Positions 1-7,780 of a DNA stretch of 64,000 nt are shown here, piece after piece. A model generated the notes under the pieces. It did not search any database, was not told the origin of the DNA, and saw nothing but the letters and a program-made list of their open reading frames with translations. Every line of letters starts with the position of its first letter. The first letter of the stretch is position 1. Source of the stretch: Chloroflexota bacterium (GTDB lineage Bacteria > Chloroflexota > Anaerolineae > Anaerolineales > UBA4823); NCBI GenBank assembly GCA_029782365.1, contig JAKOUW010000014.1, positions 1 to 64,000 of the forward strand, given 5' to 3'. The position numbers were made by a program, and so were the translations under genes.

Positions 1-205
1 ACGGTATCCTCTGCCCTGGCAACGGTGTTCAGGTGGCGCTCAGGTTGCTTTCCAGCAGAGCCTTGTCCTCCGCCCGAACAAACTCATTCTACCATGCCGG
101 ATCGCCTGAAATAATGTTAAAGAATTGCACCGGACATCTCGCCTGACTAAAAGTGGACATTCCGCCCGATTTTTTAAGTACTTCTTATTCCGTTCTTGAC
201 AACGC
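1..205. other. No gene recognised at left edge
   Basis: I see no coding sequence or RNA gene here. The Rhs core homology begins abruptly at base 207, so this is the unrelated DNA onto which the first Rhs cassette was joined. No complete Rhs gene precedes the cassette within the window. Confidence 0.4.
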
Positions 206-568
206 GTGGCGCTGCGCACAAGCGTGGGCGTGCGCTACCTGTTTGGCGACCACCTGGGCAGCACGAGTGTGACAGCGGATGTGAGCGGGGGGAGCGTGAC
301 GAAGCAGTTGTACAAGGCGTGGGGAGAGACGAGATTTACCTCGGGCAGCCTGCCGACGAGGTACCAATACACAGGGCAATACAGCTATGCAACAGGGGCA
401 ACGGGGGACTTCGGGTTGCTGTTTTATAACGCACGCTGGTTTGATCCTGCACTGGCCAGGTTTACCTCGGCAGACAGCATAATCCCTGATGCATCCAATC
501 CAGTTGACTTTGATCGTTACTCCTATGGCCGGAATAACCCTCTTTGTTTTAATGATCCAACTGGCCAT
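206..568 (+). repeat. Rhs core DNA repeat, copy 1
   Basis: Homologous to 2705-3055 and, in its second half, to 4921-5148. Copies 1 and 2 share an unbroken 38-nt run in the stretch encoding VRYLFGDHLGST. Both copies begin at the same base of the core, TGGCGCTGCGCACAAGCG. All are in direct orientation. Confidence 0.85.
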
Positions 569-1234
569 TGGCCGAATGGCATGGCGGTTGAGGGAGACCC
601 CCAAACACCGTACCAATTTTGGGCTTTGATTACAGATGTCACAAAGCCCGTTGCATTAATGGGTAAGAAGGGCCTTGAGGCTCAATATATCGTAGTTGAG
701 TCACCTAATTATTTTTCGACAGTTAAAAGCTATTCTGACAAAAATCACTATAATTTATGTGGTCAACTGTCGTTCGCGTCTATTTATGAATCTCAAGAAG
801 GCGGAAATTCTTTAGCAATGATCTGGGAATTGTATCCAACATTACCAGAAGAAGGAACAGATGTCAATGAATGGGCAAAAAAAATTAATACACTGCCAGG
901 GTGGAACGCTGAAGAAATCTACTTTAACTCAAGCAATCCTTACCAAGAGATTAAATCAACCTTGGATAAGGGAGCCAATATTATGTTTTTTTGTACATTA
1001 GATACAATAACGGGAAAGATTGTAAGTAATTCCAATTTGGGAAAAGGTAGTAATTTTGTGCGTCATTATGTATCAGTGAAAGCAGTGAATTCTGATTTTA
1101 TACTGATCTACAATCCATATATAAATGATTTTCAACGCTACTCATGGGATGATTTTACAAATTCCTGGGGCCCAGCAATTGTAATTACACATCATCACTA
1201 TAGGGCACCACAAGTGAAGGATCGAACAACATGA
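206..1234 (+). CDS. Rhs C-terminal tip cassette 1, papain/C39-like toxin domain
   Basis: This is the end of an Rhs/YD-repeat polymorphic toxin without its long N-terminal barrel. Residues 1-121 are the last part of the conserved core, with GDHLGSTSV, QYTGQYS, ARWFDPALARFTSAD and the closing NPLCFNDPTGH. After that comes a variable, more AT-rich tip. In the tip I see Cys185 in NLCGQLSF, His287 in VRHYVSVK and Asn303 in YNPY, the order and spacing of a papain-like (C39-type) cysteine peptidase; the fold is inferred. The start is GTG 206, the first codon of the segment shared with cassette 2, and no good ribosome site is visible. It may therefore be a silent donor rather than an independently translated gene. 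Its stop overlaps the next gene by ATGA (1231-1234). A full-length Rhs protein is normally above 1000 residues; this piece has 342. Confidence 0.75.
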   Translation: MALRTSVGVRYLFGDHLGSTSVTADVSGGSVTKQLYKAWGETRFTSGSLPTRYQYTGQYSYATGATGDFGLLFYNARWFDPALARFTSADSIIPDASNPVDFDRYSYGRNNPLCFNDPTGHWPNGMAVEGDPQTPYQFWALITDVTKPVALMGKKGLEAQYIVVESPNYFSTVKSYSDKNHYNLCGQLSFASIYESQEGGNSLAMIWELYPTLPEEGTDVNEWAKKINTLPGWNAEEIYFNSSNPYQEIKSTLDKGANIMFFCTLDTITGKIVSNSNLGKGSNFVRHYVSVKAVNSDFILIYNPYINDFQRYSWDDFTNSWGPAIVITHHHYRAPQVKDRTT

Positions 1235-2691
1235 AGTGCCTTAGTAGATCAAGAAACTTTTTATTGGAGATCAAAATTTCATTTTTTTTCGCGTACTGTG
1301 TGTGTCTTTCTGCCTGTGTTGTTCCGATACCCGATTTGCGCAATCCTACAACGCAAATTCAGAACACCACTCAAGTTTCCAGTTATCATCCGTCACCTAC
1401 CTTCGGTGCACCAATTACGGGAACTGCTTCTCAAACTCAGAAATTGACGGAGCAAATCCATCAGGAAACCTCAACCCTACCGGTAGAGAGCAAAACATTG
1501 GAACCTGTTTATTCAATGACCCCAACACTTGAATTAAAACCTACGCCGACATTTCTCACAATTACCCCGACACCGAAACCCAATATTTTTGGATGGCTAG
1601 CATTTTCCAGCATGAAAAATGGTGTTGATGGAATCGCAATTATGCGGGTTGATGGCCTTGGTTGGCGTATGGTTATGGAAGATAGTACCACCACTGGCCA
1701 ACATCCACACGCACCAATATGGTCACCAGATGGGAAATGGATTGCTTTTTTGGAGCATGGAAAAAATGGCGAAGATATATACCTGATGCATCCAGATGGA
1801 ACAAATATTGTGCGGTTAACGAACACTCCAGGCATTAAATCGGGGTTCTCTTGGTCAGCAGATGGAAAATCTATTTTATATGCTTCTATTATTCCCTTGG
1901 AGAATGAAATCGGTGAATGGCTTGGTGATCGATACGAAGGTCTTCAACTGGTAAATATTGGAACTGGAAGAATCACTCAATTAAAGATTCTGCCAAGCCT
2001 CAACATAGCGTCTCCTAAATTTTCGCCTGACGGAAAGAAAATTGCATTTGCAATACAATCCAAAGATAACGCCGACGAAGGTCTTTTCGTAAGCGATATA
2101 GACGGCAATAATCTTCAACAGGTGAGTAATCTACCAGTACGCAGTTATTCCTGGTCGCCTGATGGGCAGCAAATTGTGTTTGCTACATTCCATTATCCAT
2201 TTTGTGATCACTTATATATTGTAAATTTAAATACGCATGAATCGCGTCAAATTACCGATGGACCAGGAGTAGAATTTGACCCATCATGGTCTCCGGATGG
2301 AGAATGGATTGGTTTTAGCTCAGATGAAATTTGTCATATACAAAGTGGAAAATTTTTTCTTATTCGCAGTGATGGCAGTGGATACCAACTATTAAGGGTC
2401 CCAAAGTTCCAAACTTGGGAAGACAACTTAGAATGGTCGCCTTTTCCTGCATTGAATATAGGGAGCACGTTCACGATTACAGAATCTGGTAATGGGATAG
2501 GCTTACAGGCAGAACCCTCATTGAAGGCTGATATTGTGGAAAGGCTTTTGCCTGGAGAACAGATTCTGGTTTTAGATGGACCCCAGAATGCAAATTCATA
2601 TGATTTCTTGTGGTGGCGGGTCCGGCTTGTGGAAAGCGGCATCGAAGGATGGATCAATGAGGTGCCGGGCTGGTTTGCCAGGAAATGGTAA
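1231..2691 (+). CDS. Lipoprotein with PD40/TolB-like propeller and SH3b domain
   Basis: 486 residues. The N-terminus is a lipoprotein signal with lipobox LSAC (Cys29). Residues ~30-115 are a Pro/Thr-rich linker. Residues ~118-405 hold several PD40 (WD40-like) blades with SPDGKWIAF, SADGKSILYAS, SPDGKKIAFA and SPDGEWIGFSSD. The last ~75 residues are a bacterial SH3 domain (ITESGNGIGLQAEPS to IEGWINEVPGW). It would sit on the outer face of the cell membrane. It starts inside the stop of Rhs cassette 1 (ATGA), which implies translational coupling. A close architectural paralogue (5797-7215) follows cassette 3, whose tip is of the same type, while cassette 2 has a different partner. A role as partner or immunity protein for the tip is inference; PD40-SH3b lipoproteins may also have general envelope roles. 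Confidence 0.8.
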   Translation: MKCLSRSRNFLLEIKISFFFAYCVCLSACVVPIPDLRNPTTQIQNTTQVSSYHPSPTFGAPITGTASQTQKLTEQIHQETSTLPVESKTLEPVYSMTPTLELKPTPTFLTITPTPKPNIFGWLAFSSMKNGVDGIAIMRVDGLGWRMVMEDSTTTGQHPHAPIWSPDGKWIAFLEHGKNGEDIYLMHPDGTNIVRLTNTPGIKSGFSWSADGKSILYASIIPLENEIGEWLGDRYEGLQLVNIGTGRITQLKILPSLNIASPKFSPDGKKIAFAIQSKDNADEGLFVSDIDGNNLQQVSNLPVRSYSWSPDGQQIVFATFHYPFCDHLYIVNLNTHESRQITDGPGVEFDPSWSPDGEWIGFSSDEICHIQSGKFFLIRSDGSGYQLLRVPKFQTWEDNLEWSPFPALNIGSTFTITESGNGIGLQAEPSLKADIVERLLPGEQILVLDGPQNANSYDFLWWRVRLVESGIEGWINEVPGWFARKW

Positions 2692-2704
2692 ATTCCCTTC
2701 AGTC

Positions 2705-3055
2705 TTGGCGCTGCGCACAAGCGAGGGTGTGCGCTACCTGTTTGGCGACCACCTGGGCAGCACGAGCGTCAGTGCGGATGTGAGTGGGGGGAGCGTGACG
2801 AAGCAGTTATATAAAGGATGGGGTGAAATCCGGTATGCCTCGGGCAGCCTGCCGACGAAGTATCAATATACCGGGCAGTATTCGAACATGAGCGATTTTG
2901 GGCTAATGTTCTACAATGCGCGCTGGTTTGACCCGGTTTTGGGACGCTTCTCTTCGGCAGATACAATCGTGCCCGGGACTGGCAACCCGGCCGCCTGGGA
3001 TCGTTATGCAGGTATGCTCAATAATCCTCTGAGGTATCGGGATCCGTCGGGACAT
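2705..3055 (+). repeat. Rhs core DNA repeat, copy 2
   Basis: The longest and best conserved copy together with copy 1. Its first half matches 206-340 and its second half matches 4930-5110 nearly base for base, for example around the codons for SGSLPTKYQYTG and SNMSDFGLMFY. Confidence 0.85.
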
Positions 3056-3739
3056 AATGTTTGTTTGGAAGATGGATATTGTTTTAACGGAAAATACTCT
3101 GTAGAAAACCATTTGAAGAAATATGGGATCACCTTAAGAGGAATCTGGAAAGATGAATATAAGTGGGCTGTGTTTTTTGCAGTCTCAGCAGTTGGTGAAA
3201 TGATTGATGGAATTATGAGAAGGAACTCCCCAATGATGGAATTTAAAAGGTTGTATAGTTATGTGGAAATGGAAATGGGAGGTTGCCCTGAATGTCAAGG
3301 AGCTGGTGCATATACACATAGTGCGCACCATATTGAATTCTATAAAGAAAATCCTTTTTGGCGCGTGACTATCGGTTCAGACGGAAAATATCAGCGTTCT
3401 CCAGATTTAGCATTATTGTTAAATAGAAATGAAGTTGTCCATGAACTTGGTCATGCTTTTGCAAAATTATTTTCAGGTCCTAACAGTCCTTCAAGTAAAT
3501 CATTTCCTGATTCTAAATATTTGACCAATGAAGGCTTTAAGGAAGGCTCAAGTTATGCCGGGGATTTATGGCGACAACACCCTGATCAAGGTCTAGGTGT
3601 AGAGGATGATAGCATTCGTCACCATGAAGCTTTTGCGGATATGTTCTTGGGTTATACCTTTGGGCAATGGGCCGGAGATAAAATGGGACAAAATCGCCAT
3701 CAGTATATGGAAACTAATATGGCTGAATGGGTTAAGTAA
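2705..3739 (+). CDS. Rhs C-terminal tip cassette 2, HExxH metallopeptidase toxin domain
   Basis: 344 residues counted from TTG 2705, the codon that aligns with GTG 206 of cassette 1. The frame is open back to 2576, but that part overlaps the end of the preceding lipoprotein and is not Rhs. Residues 1-117 are Rhs core (YLFGDHLGST, QYTGQYSNMSDFG, ARWFDPVLGRFSSAD, NPLRYRDPSGH). The tip contains EVVHELGHAF (zinc ligands His246 and His250, Glu247), and further on HHEAFADMF, where an acidic third ligand is expected. It is probably a zinc metallopeptidase effector. An adjacent CPECQGAG segment precedes it. The next gene is a lipoprotein 36 nt downstream. No ribosome site fits TTG 2705 convincingly, so it too may be a silent donor cassette. 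Confidence 0.72.
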   Translation: MALRTSEGVRYLFGDHLGSTSVSADVSGGSVTKQLYKGWGEIRYASGSLPTKYQYTGQYSNMSDFGLMFYNARWFDPVLGRFSSADTIVPGTGNPAAWDRYAGMLNNPLRYRDPSGHNVCLEDGYCFNGKYSVENHLKKYGITLRGIWKDEYKWAVFFAVSAVGEMIDGIMRRNSPMMEFKRLYSYVEMEMGGCPECQGAGAYTHSAHHIEFYKENPFWRVTIGSDGKYQRSPDLALLLNRNEVVHELGHAFAKLFSGPNSPSSKSFPDSKYLTNEGFKEGSSYAGDLWRQHPDQGLGVEDDSIRHHEAFADMFLGYTFGQWAGDKMGQNRHQYMETNMAEWVK

Positions 3740-3775
3740 TATTTCAATCCTAAAAAAGAAACCGAAGAAAACGAA

Positions 3776-4879
3776 ATGGTGACAATTAAGGTAAATACTC
3801 TTAAAATAATTATTGTGGTTTTACACCTCCTGATATTATGTGGATGCGAAGGAAGACAAATATCAGATCAATCTATTTCTTCAAATTCAACAATTCAGGC
3901 CACAATCTTTTCTCAACCAACCTATACGATACTCAATACATCAATCGAGGAACCTACTACCCAACCTCATTACACCGGGACATCAACCAGCATTCCTACT
4001 CCATCAAAAGTAGCCTCAAACGAAATCGGTTTTACTCGTGTGCCAGAAACTCCTGCTCCAATACTCACACCAGCACCAACCTTGTCACTTCTAAAGTCAA
4101 AGGAGTTGTTCCACTATTTCTTGAATACGAATGGAAATTGTGATTTACCTTGCCTTTGGGGGGTTGTTCCGGGAGATACCGATGTTGAAACATTCAAGAG
4201 ATTTGTGTCTCAGTTTGGAAAGATTGAAGCTGACAATTTTATTTCTCAGGGTGATTGGTCCGAACAAGAGGCATCCCTCTTTTTCGAGGAGAAGGTTGGT
4301 ACTTATGGATATGATGTCACGATGAGTGGTAAGTATTCCCAGCGTATAAATTTCTTATTTTTAAGAATCGACGGGCCTAAAATATCACATCAAACTTCCT
4401 TAATAAACAATATCATTGTTAATTATCAATTATCTACAATACTCTCAAAATTCGGCAAACCTTCGCAAGCGCAGATTGCACCATGGCCAGACGAACCCTC
4501 TCGTCCAAATGAATGGTTACCTTTTAATCTTCTCTTATTCTATCCAGAAAGAGGTTTCAGCATCGAGTATATTTATTCAAAAGAGGAGAGTAAAAATTTC
4601 TTTATTGGTTGCCCGAATCAACTTGTTGGGCTATCAATTATTACCTGGACTCCTAAAAGCTCTTTGATGCTTTCTGAAATTGCGGCGATAAGTGTTTATT
4701 TCTATGGAATGAATAAGGAGATTATTGATCAATATTACAAGCCTATTACAGATGCAATCGGCTTGAGTGAAACCGAATTGGTTGAACAATATGGAAATAA
4801 CAATTCGCAAACCTGTTTTAAAGCCCAAAGATCGAAATGGCCTTACGGCTATTTATCGACAGAAACAGCTTCACCTTAG
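3776..4879 (+). CDS. Lipoprotein of Chloroflexota type, partner of Rhs cassette 2
   Basis: 367 residues with a signal peptide and lipobox LCGC (Cys24), then a Pro/Thr/Ser-rich linker to about residue 105. The C-terminal domain begins LLKSKELFHYF and contains NGNCDLPCLWGVVPGDTDV. Similar Cys-x-Leu-Pro-Cys-x-Trp-Gly-x-x-Pro-Gly stretches are, as far as I recall, common in uncharacterised lipoproteins of Anaerolineae. It has neither PD40 blades nor an SH3b domain, unlike the lipoproteins after cassettes 1 and 3. That difference parallels the different tip of cassette 2. I do not recognise a function; a specific partner or immunity role is inference from position. Confidence 0.7.
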   Translation: MVTIKVNTLKIIIVVLHLLILCGCEGRQISDQSISSNSTIQATIFSQPTYTILNTSIEEPTTQPHYTGTSTSIPTPSKVASNEIGFTRVPETPAPILTPAPTLSLLKSKELFHYFLNTNGNCDLPCLWGVVPGDTDVETFKRFVSQFGKIEADNFISQGDWSEQEASLFFEEKVGTYGYDVTMSGKYSQRINFLFLRIDGPKISHQTSLINNIIVNYQLSTILSKFGKPSQAQIAPWPDEPSRPNEWLPFNLLLFYPERGFSIEYIYSKEESKNFFIGCPNQLVGLSIITWTPKSSLMLSEIAAISVYFYGMNKEIIDQYYKPITDAIGLSETELVEQYGNNNSQTCFKAQRSKWPYGYLSTETASP

Positions 4880-4920
4880 GCTATAAATACATTTAATTTT
4901 CGACAAATGACAATGGAAAT

Positions 4921-5148
4921 GTGAAATTTACCTCGGGCAGCCTGCCGACGAAGTATCAATATACCGGGCAATATTCGAACATGAGCGATTTTGGGCTAAT
5001 GTTCTACATTGCGCGCTGGTTTGACCCTGCGCTGGGCAGATTCTCTTCGGCAGATACCATTGTGCCAGGGGCCGGCAACCCGGCTGCCTGGGATCGCTAT
5101 GCTGGAATGTTGAATAATCCAATTAACTATATTGATCCTACAGGTCAT
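4921..5148 (+). repeat. Rhs core DNA repeat, copy 3 (short)
   Basis: Homologous to the second half of copies 1 and 2. Similarity starts at TTTACCTCGGGCAGCCTG (4926) and continues to the DPTGH codons. The 5' border therefore differs from that of copies 1 and 2. Confidence 0.8.
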
Positions 5149-5778
5149 GGTTGCATAATGACATTAAACGGAAAAGTATGTTCAGATTTATATCCCGACA
5201 TAGGTTTTACCGTTAATGTAGCTGAGGATAGAAAAGCTAATACTAAACAATCCCAATACGCAATAATAGGCAATAAGTACCTAACAGGTAACGCGTGCGG
5301 CTTTATAGCGGTTGAAATTGTTGCAGAAGCTATCTTTGGCTTTAAAGTCCCGTTGGTAAGCATATATACTAAGTTTATTACTACAGGTCTGATAACCCCC
5401 TATCACGTGGCTAATTTGGTGCAGCAAACGGTGCCCTTCGCTATGGCTCAAGTCAGGGCATGGCGAAAAGATGCAATAAACGAGATTATAAGTTGTCTCA
5501 ACCATGAAAAGCTTGTAATAGCATATGTGCGAGTTGACCCTGAGACGGGTAGACTCATTGCACAAGAATTTATCAAAATCGAACAAGGAGTTTATGATCA
5601 GACTAAACTTGCAAATCATTATGTTGTGGTAAAAGAAATCAACCATGAATACGTAATTGTAATAAACCCTTTCAATAATGCTGAAGAAAAGTACACTACA
5701 ACTGAGTTTTCGGCCAGCTTTGCTGAAACTTATGTGGTAATTACTCCACCGCCAAACAAGAATCCCATTCCAGTATAG
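4921..5778 (+). CDS. Rhs C-terminal tip cassette 3, papain/C39-like toxin domain
   Basis: 285 residues from GTG 4921. Only about 75 residues of Rhs core are left (SGSLPTKYQYTGQYSN, ARWFDPALGRFSSAD, NPINYIDPTGH), so this cassette is cut further into the core than the other two. The tip has Cys126 in GNACGFIAVEIV, His233 in NHYVVVKEI and Asn249 in VINPFNNAEEKY. This matches the Cys-His-Asn arrangement of cassette 1 (NLCGQ, RHYVSVK, YNPY), so the two tips appear to be divergent members of one papain-like family. The tip DNA is AT-rich compared with the core piece. Only a weak GGAAA precedes the start. The lipoprotein gene follows 18 nt after the stop. Confidence 0.7.
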   Translation: MKFTSGSLPTKYQYTGQYSNMSDFGLMFYIARWFDPALGRFSSADTIVPGAGNPAAWDRYAGMLNNPINYIDPTGHGCIMTLNGKVCSDLYPDIGFTVNVAEDRKANTKQSQYAIIGNKYLTGNACGFIAVEIVAEAIFGFKVPLVSIYTKFITTGLITPYHVANLVQQTVPFAMAQVRAWRKDAINEIISCLNHEKLVIAYVRVDPETGRLIAQEFIKIEQGVYDQTKLANHYVVVKEINHEYVIVINPFNNAEEKYTTTEFSASFAETYVVITPPPNKNPIPV

Positions 5779-5796
5779 ACGGTTGGAGGAAGCATT

Positions 5797-7215
5797 ATGG
5801 CTCAATTAATTCTTCTTTTATTTCTTGTTTTGTTCACAGGTTGTTCGCCTGTTACTTTCGCTCCAGCCTATCCGAAGGCAACCGAAGGCGCTATACAGGC
5901 GCATAGTGCTACAATAACGCAAGGATTGACGATCGTTACAACCAGTCCAAGCGAAACGGTTCTTCGAACGATTACACCGACCATTGCACCAACGGAATCG
6001 CCTACAATAGCAGCAATTCCAGCCATCCAACTGCCTGCGCTGTTACAATCCACGTGGATTGCGTTTATAGGCAATGGATATTCAGGGGTATATCTTGTGC
6101 GCCCGGATGGTTCTGATGTGCGAAATATTTATTTTAATCCAGGAACCTTTGTAAGCGAACCTTCCTGGTCTCCAGATGGTCATAGATTGGCAATTACATA
6201 TTCTATCCCTTATGACCTGAATTGGAACGGAGATTTCCAAATTTTCATCATCGATATCGATGGCAAAAACTTACGTCAACTGACTTATGAAAAAGGTCGA
6301 GTGAACTCTTATCCTTCCTGGTCGCCAGACGGTAAATGGATCGCATATCAAAGCATGTATTTTCTCAATAATCAAGCTTTTTCGGACATTGAAATCGTGG
6401 CTTCTGGAGGAGGAACCCCAAGGGTCCTTGTTAAAAATGGTTTTGTTAACACGAGTCCGATCTGGGCGCAAGATGGAAAATCGATATATTATATGGCCTC
6501 TCGTTCTCTGGATGATATACATATATTGATGTCAATTGACCTCGATAGCTTTCATGAGCGGGTGGAATTCCATCCTCCAGATTCGACCTTTGGATTTCGT
6601 ATTTCATCCATCGCGTATGATGAAGGTAAGATATTATTGGATAATGGTAATCTTTCTGGTTCTGGAGATGAATGCTTAGGGATAATGGAGTTTTCATTAA
6701 AGAATGAAAGCCGGAAAATATTACCTTTTAAAGCTTGGACATTGGCAATGCCCACCTTTTCGCCAAATTCAAGATACATTGCACTACTCATTGATACAGG
6801 AAAAGCTTGCAGAGGATATGCAGATGATTGGGGTTTATATATCATGGATCTTCAGACAGGTACGGTTAAGCAAGTGATTGAGGAAATTATCGGTCATGCA
6901 GATACTCCATCCTGGCATCCAGATACTCCCGCGTGGTCACCAGTACCCACCCTACAGCATCAGCAGAATTATTTAATCACAGCATTGGGAGACAGGTTAA
7001 ACCTGCACAGCAAGGCTGCCATTGGATCAAATGTAATCCAGCAGCTCAAGCAAGGAGAAAAAATTATCGTTCTTGAAGGCCCGGTAGATGCGGATGGCTA
7101 CTACTGGTGGCGCATACGCACAGCGGACGGCGTCGAGGGTTGGGCGGTCGAGGTGGCGGGCTGGTACGCTCCGCTTGAGCAGCCTGGCACTTCGACGGTA
7201 ACGCCTGCGCCGTAA
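5797..7215 (+). CDS. Lipoprotein with PD40/TolB-like propeller and SH3b domain
   Basis: 472 residues, preceded by GGAGG at a good distance from ATG 5797. It has a short signal with lipobox LFTGC (Cys16), then a Thr/Pro-rich linker to about residue 80. PD40 blades follow (SPDGHRLAITYS, SPDGKWIAYQSM, AQDGKSIYYMAS, SPNSRYIALLID), then a C-terminal SH3b domain (ITALGDRLNLHSKAAI to VEGWAVEVAGWY). It has the same architecture as 1231-2691, and both follow a papain-like Rhs tip. It is predicted to be anchored outside the membrane. Partner or immunity function is inferred from that pairing only. Confidence 0.8.
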   Translation: MAQLILLLFLVLFTGCSPVTFAPAYPKATEGAIQAHSATITQGLTIVTTSPSETVLRTITPTIAPTESPTIAAIPAIQLPALLQSTWIAFIGNGYSGVYLVRPDGSDVRNIYFNPGTFVSEPSWSPDGHRLAITYSIPYDLNWNGDFQIFIIDIDGKNLRQLTYEKGRVNSYPSWSPDGKWIAYQSMYFLNNQAFSDIEIVASGGGTPRVLVKNGFVNTSPIWAQDGKSIYYMASRSLDDIHILMSIDLDSFHERVEFHPPDSTFGFRISSIAYDEGKILLDNGNLSGSGDECLGIMEFSLKNESRKILPFKAWTLAMPTFSPNSRYIALLIDTGKACRGYADDWGLYIMDLQTGTVKQVIEEIIGHADTPSWHPDTPAWSPVPTLQHQQNYLITALGDRLNLHSKAAIGSNVIQQLKQGEKIIVLEGPVDADGYYWWRIRTADGVEGWAVEVAGWYAPLEQPGTSTVTPAP

Positions 7216-7256
7216 TGGTTGGTCTTAGCTGGGACAACCGAAGGATTTCATGATCA

Positions 7257-7757
7257 TCAGGCTTTCCGCTGCGCATCATCGATGATCTCCGCCACGATTT
7301 CGGCGGCGGGGCGGGCGGCGCCGCACACCAGGGCGTCCGCCGGCTCTTCCAGCGCCGCGAACTGGCTTTTCAACATTTCGGGCTGCATGTAATGCCCCTG
7401 GCGGGCCGCCATGCGGGACCAGAACAGCGCGTAGCTGCCTTTGAGATAGACGATCTGCACGCCCGCCGCGCCGGCGACCAGCGTCTGCCGGTAGCGCTCT
7501 TTGAGCGCCGAGCAGGCCAGCACCCCCGGGCGGTTTTCTGCCAGGCAAGCGGCGATCAACTGGCGCAAACGCGCCAGCCAGGGCGCACGATCCTGGTCGT
7601 CGAGCGGGATGCCGGCAGCCATCCTGGCGATGTTCTCCGGCGGGTGAAAATCATCCCCGTCGTAGAAATCCCAGCCCAATGCCTGGGCCAGCGCCTGGCC
7701 AACCGTGGTCTTGCCGCAGCCCGAGACGCCCATGACCAGGTAAAATCTTGGCTTCAT
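7257..7757 (-). CDS. gntK: Gluconokinase (GntK family)
   Basis: Phosphorylates D-gluconate to 6-phosphogluconate with ATP, feeding the pentose phosphate pathway. The 166-residue protein has the P-loop GVSGCGKT near its start, then DGDDFHPPENIARMAAGIPL, ACSALKERYR and GHYMQPEMLKSQFAALEEP, all hallmarks of the thermoresistant gluconokinase family. ATG 7757 is preferred over TTG 7772 because GGAA lies at a suitable distance. It follows the MutS-like gene on the same strand after 23 nt. The glucose dehydrogenase-like gene at 55786 could supply its substrate. Confidence 0.88.
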   Translation of the reverse strand: MKPRFYLVMGVSGCGKTTVGQALAQALGWDFYDGDDFHPPENIARMAAGIPLDDQDRAPWLARLRQLIAACLAENRPGVLACSALKERYRQTLVAGAAGVQIVYLKGSYALFWSRMAARQGHYMQPEMLKSQFAALEEPADALVCGAARPAAEIVAEIIDDAQRKA

Positions 7758-7780
7758 GCGTGTATGTTCCAACGATCGAA

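Noticed and set aside
120-175. Possible insertion-sequence end upstream of Rhs cassette 1
   Set aside because: A vague resemblance to transposon ends only; no matching inverted repeat or transposase in the window.
2576-2704. Upstream extension of the cassette 2 frame as a true N-terminus
   Set aside because: It overlaps the SH3b-coding end of the preceding lipoprotein in another frame and has no Rhs similarity.
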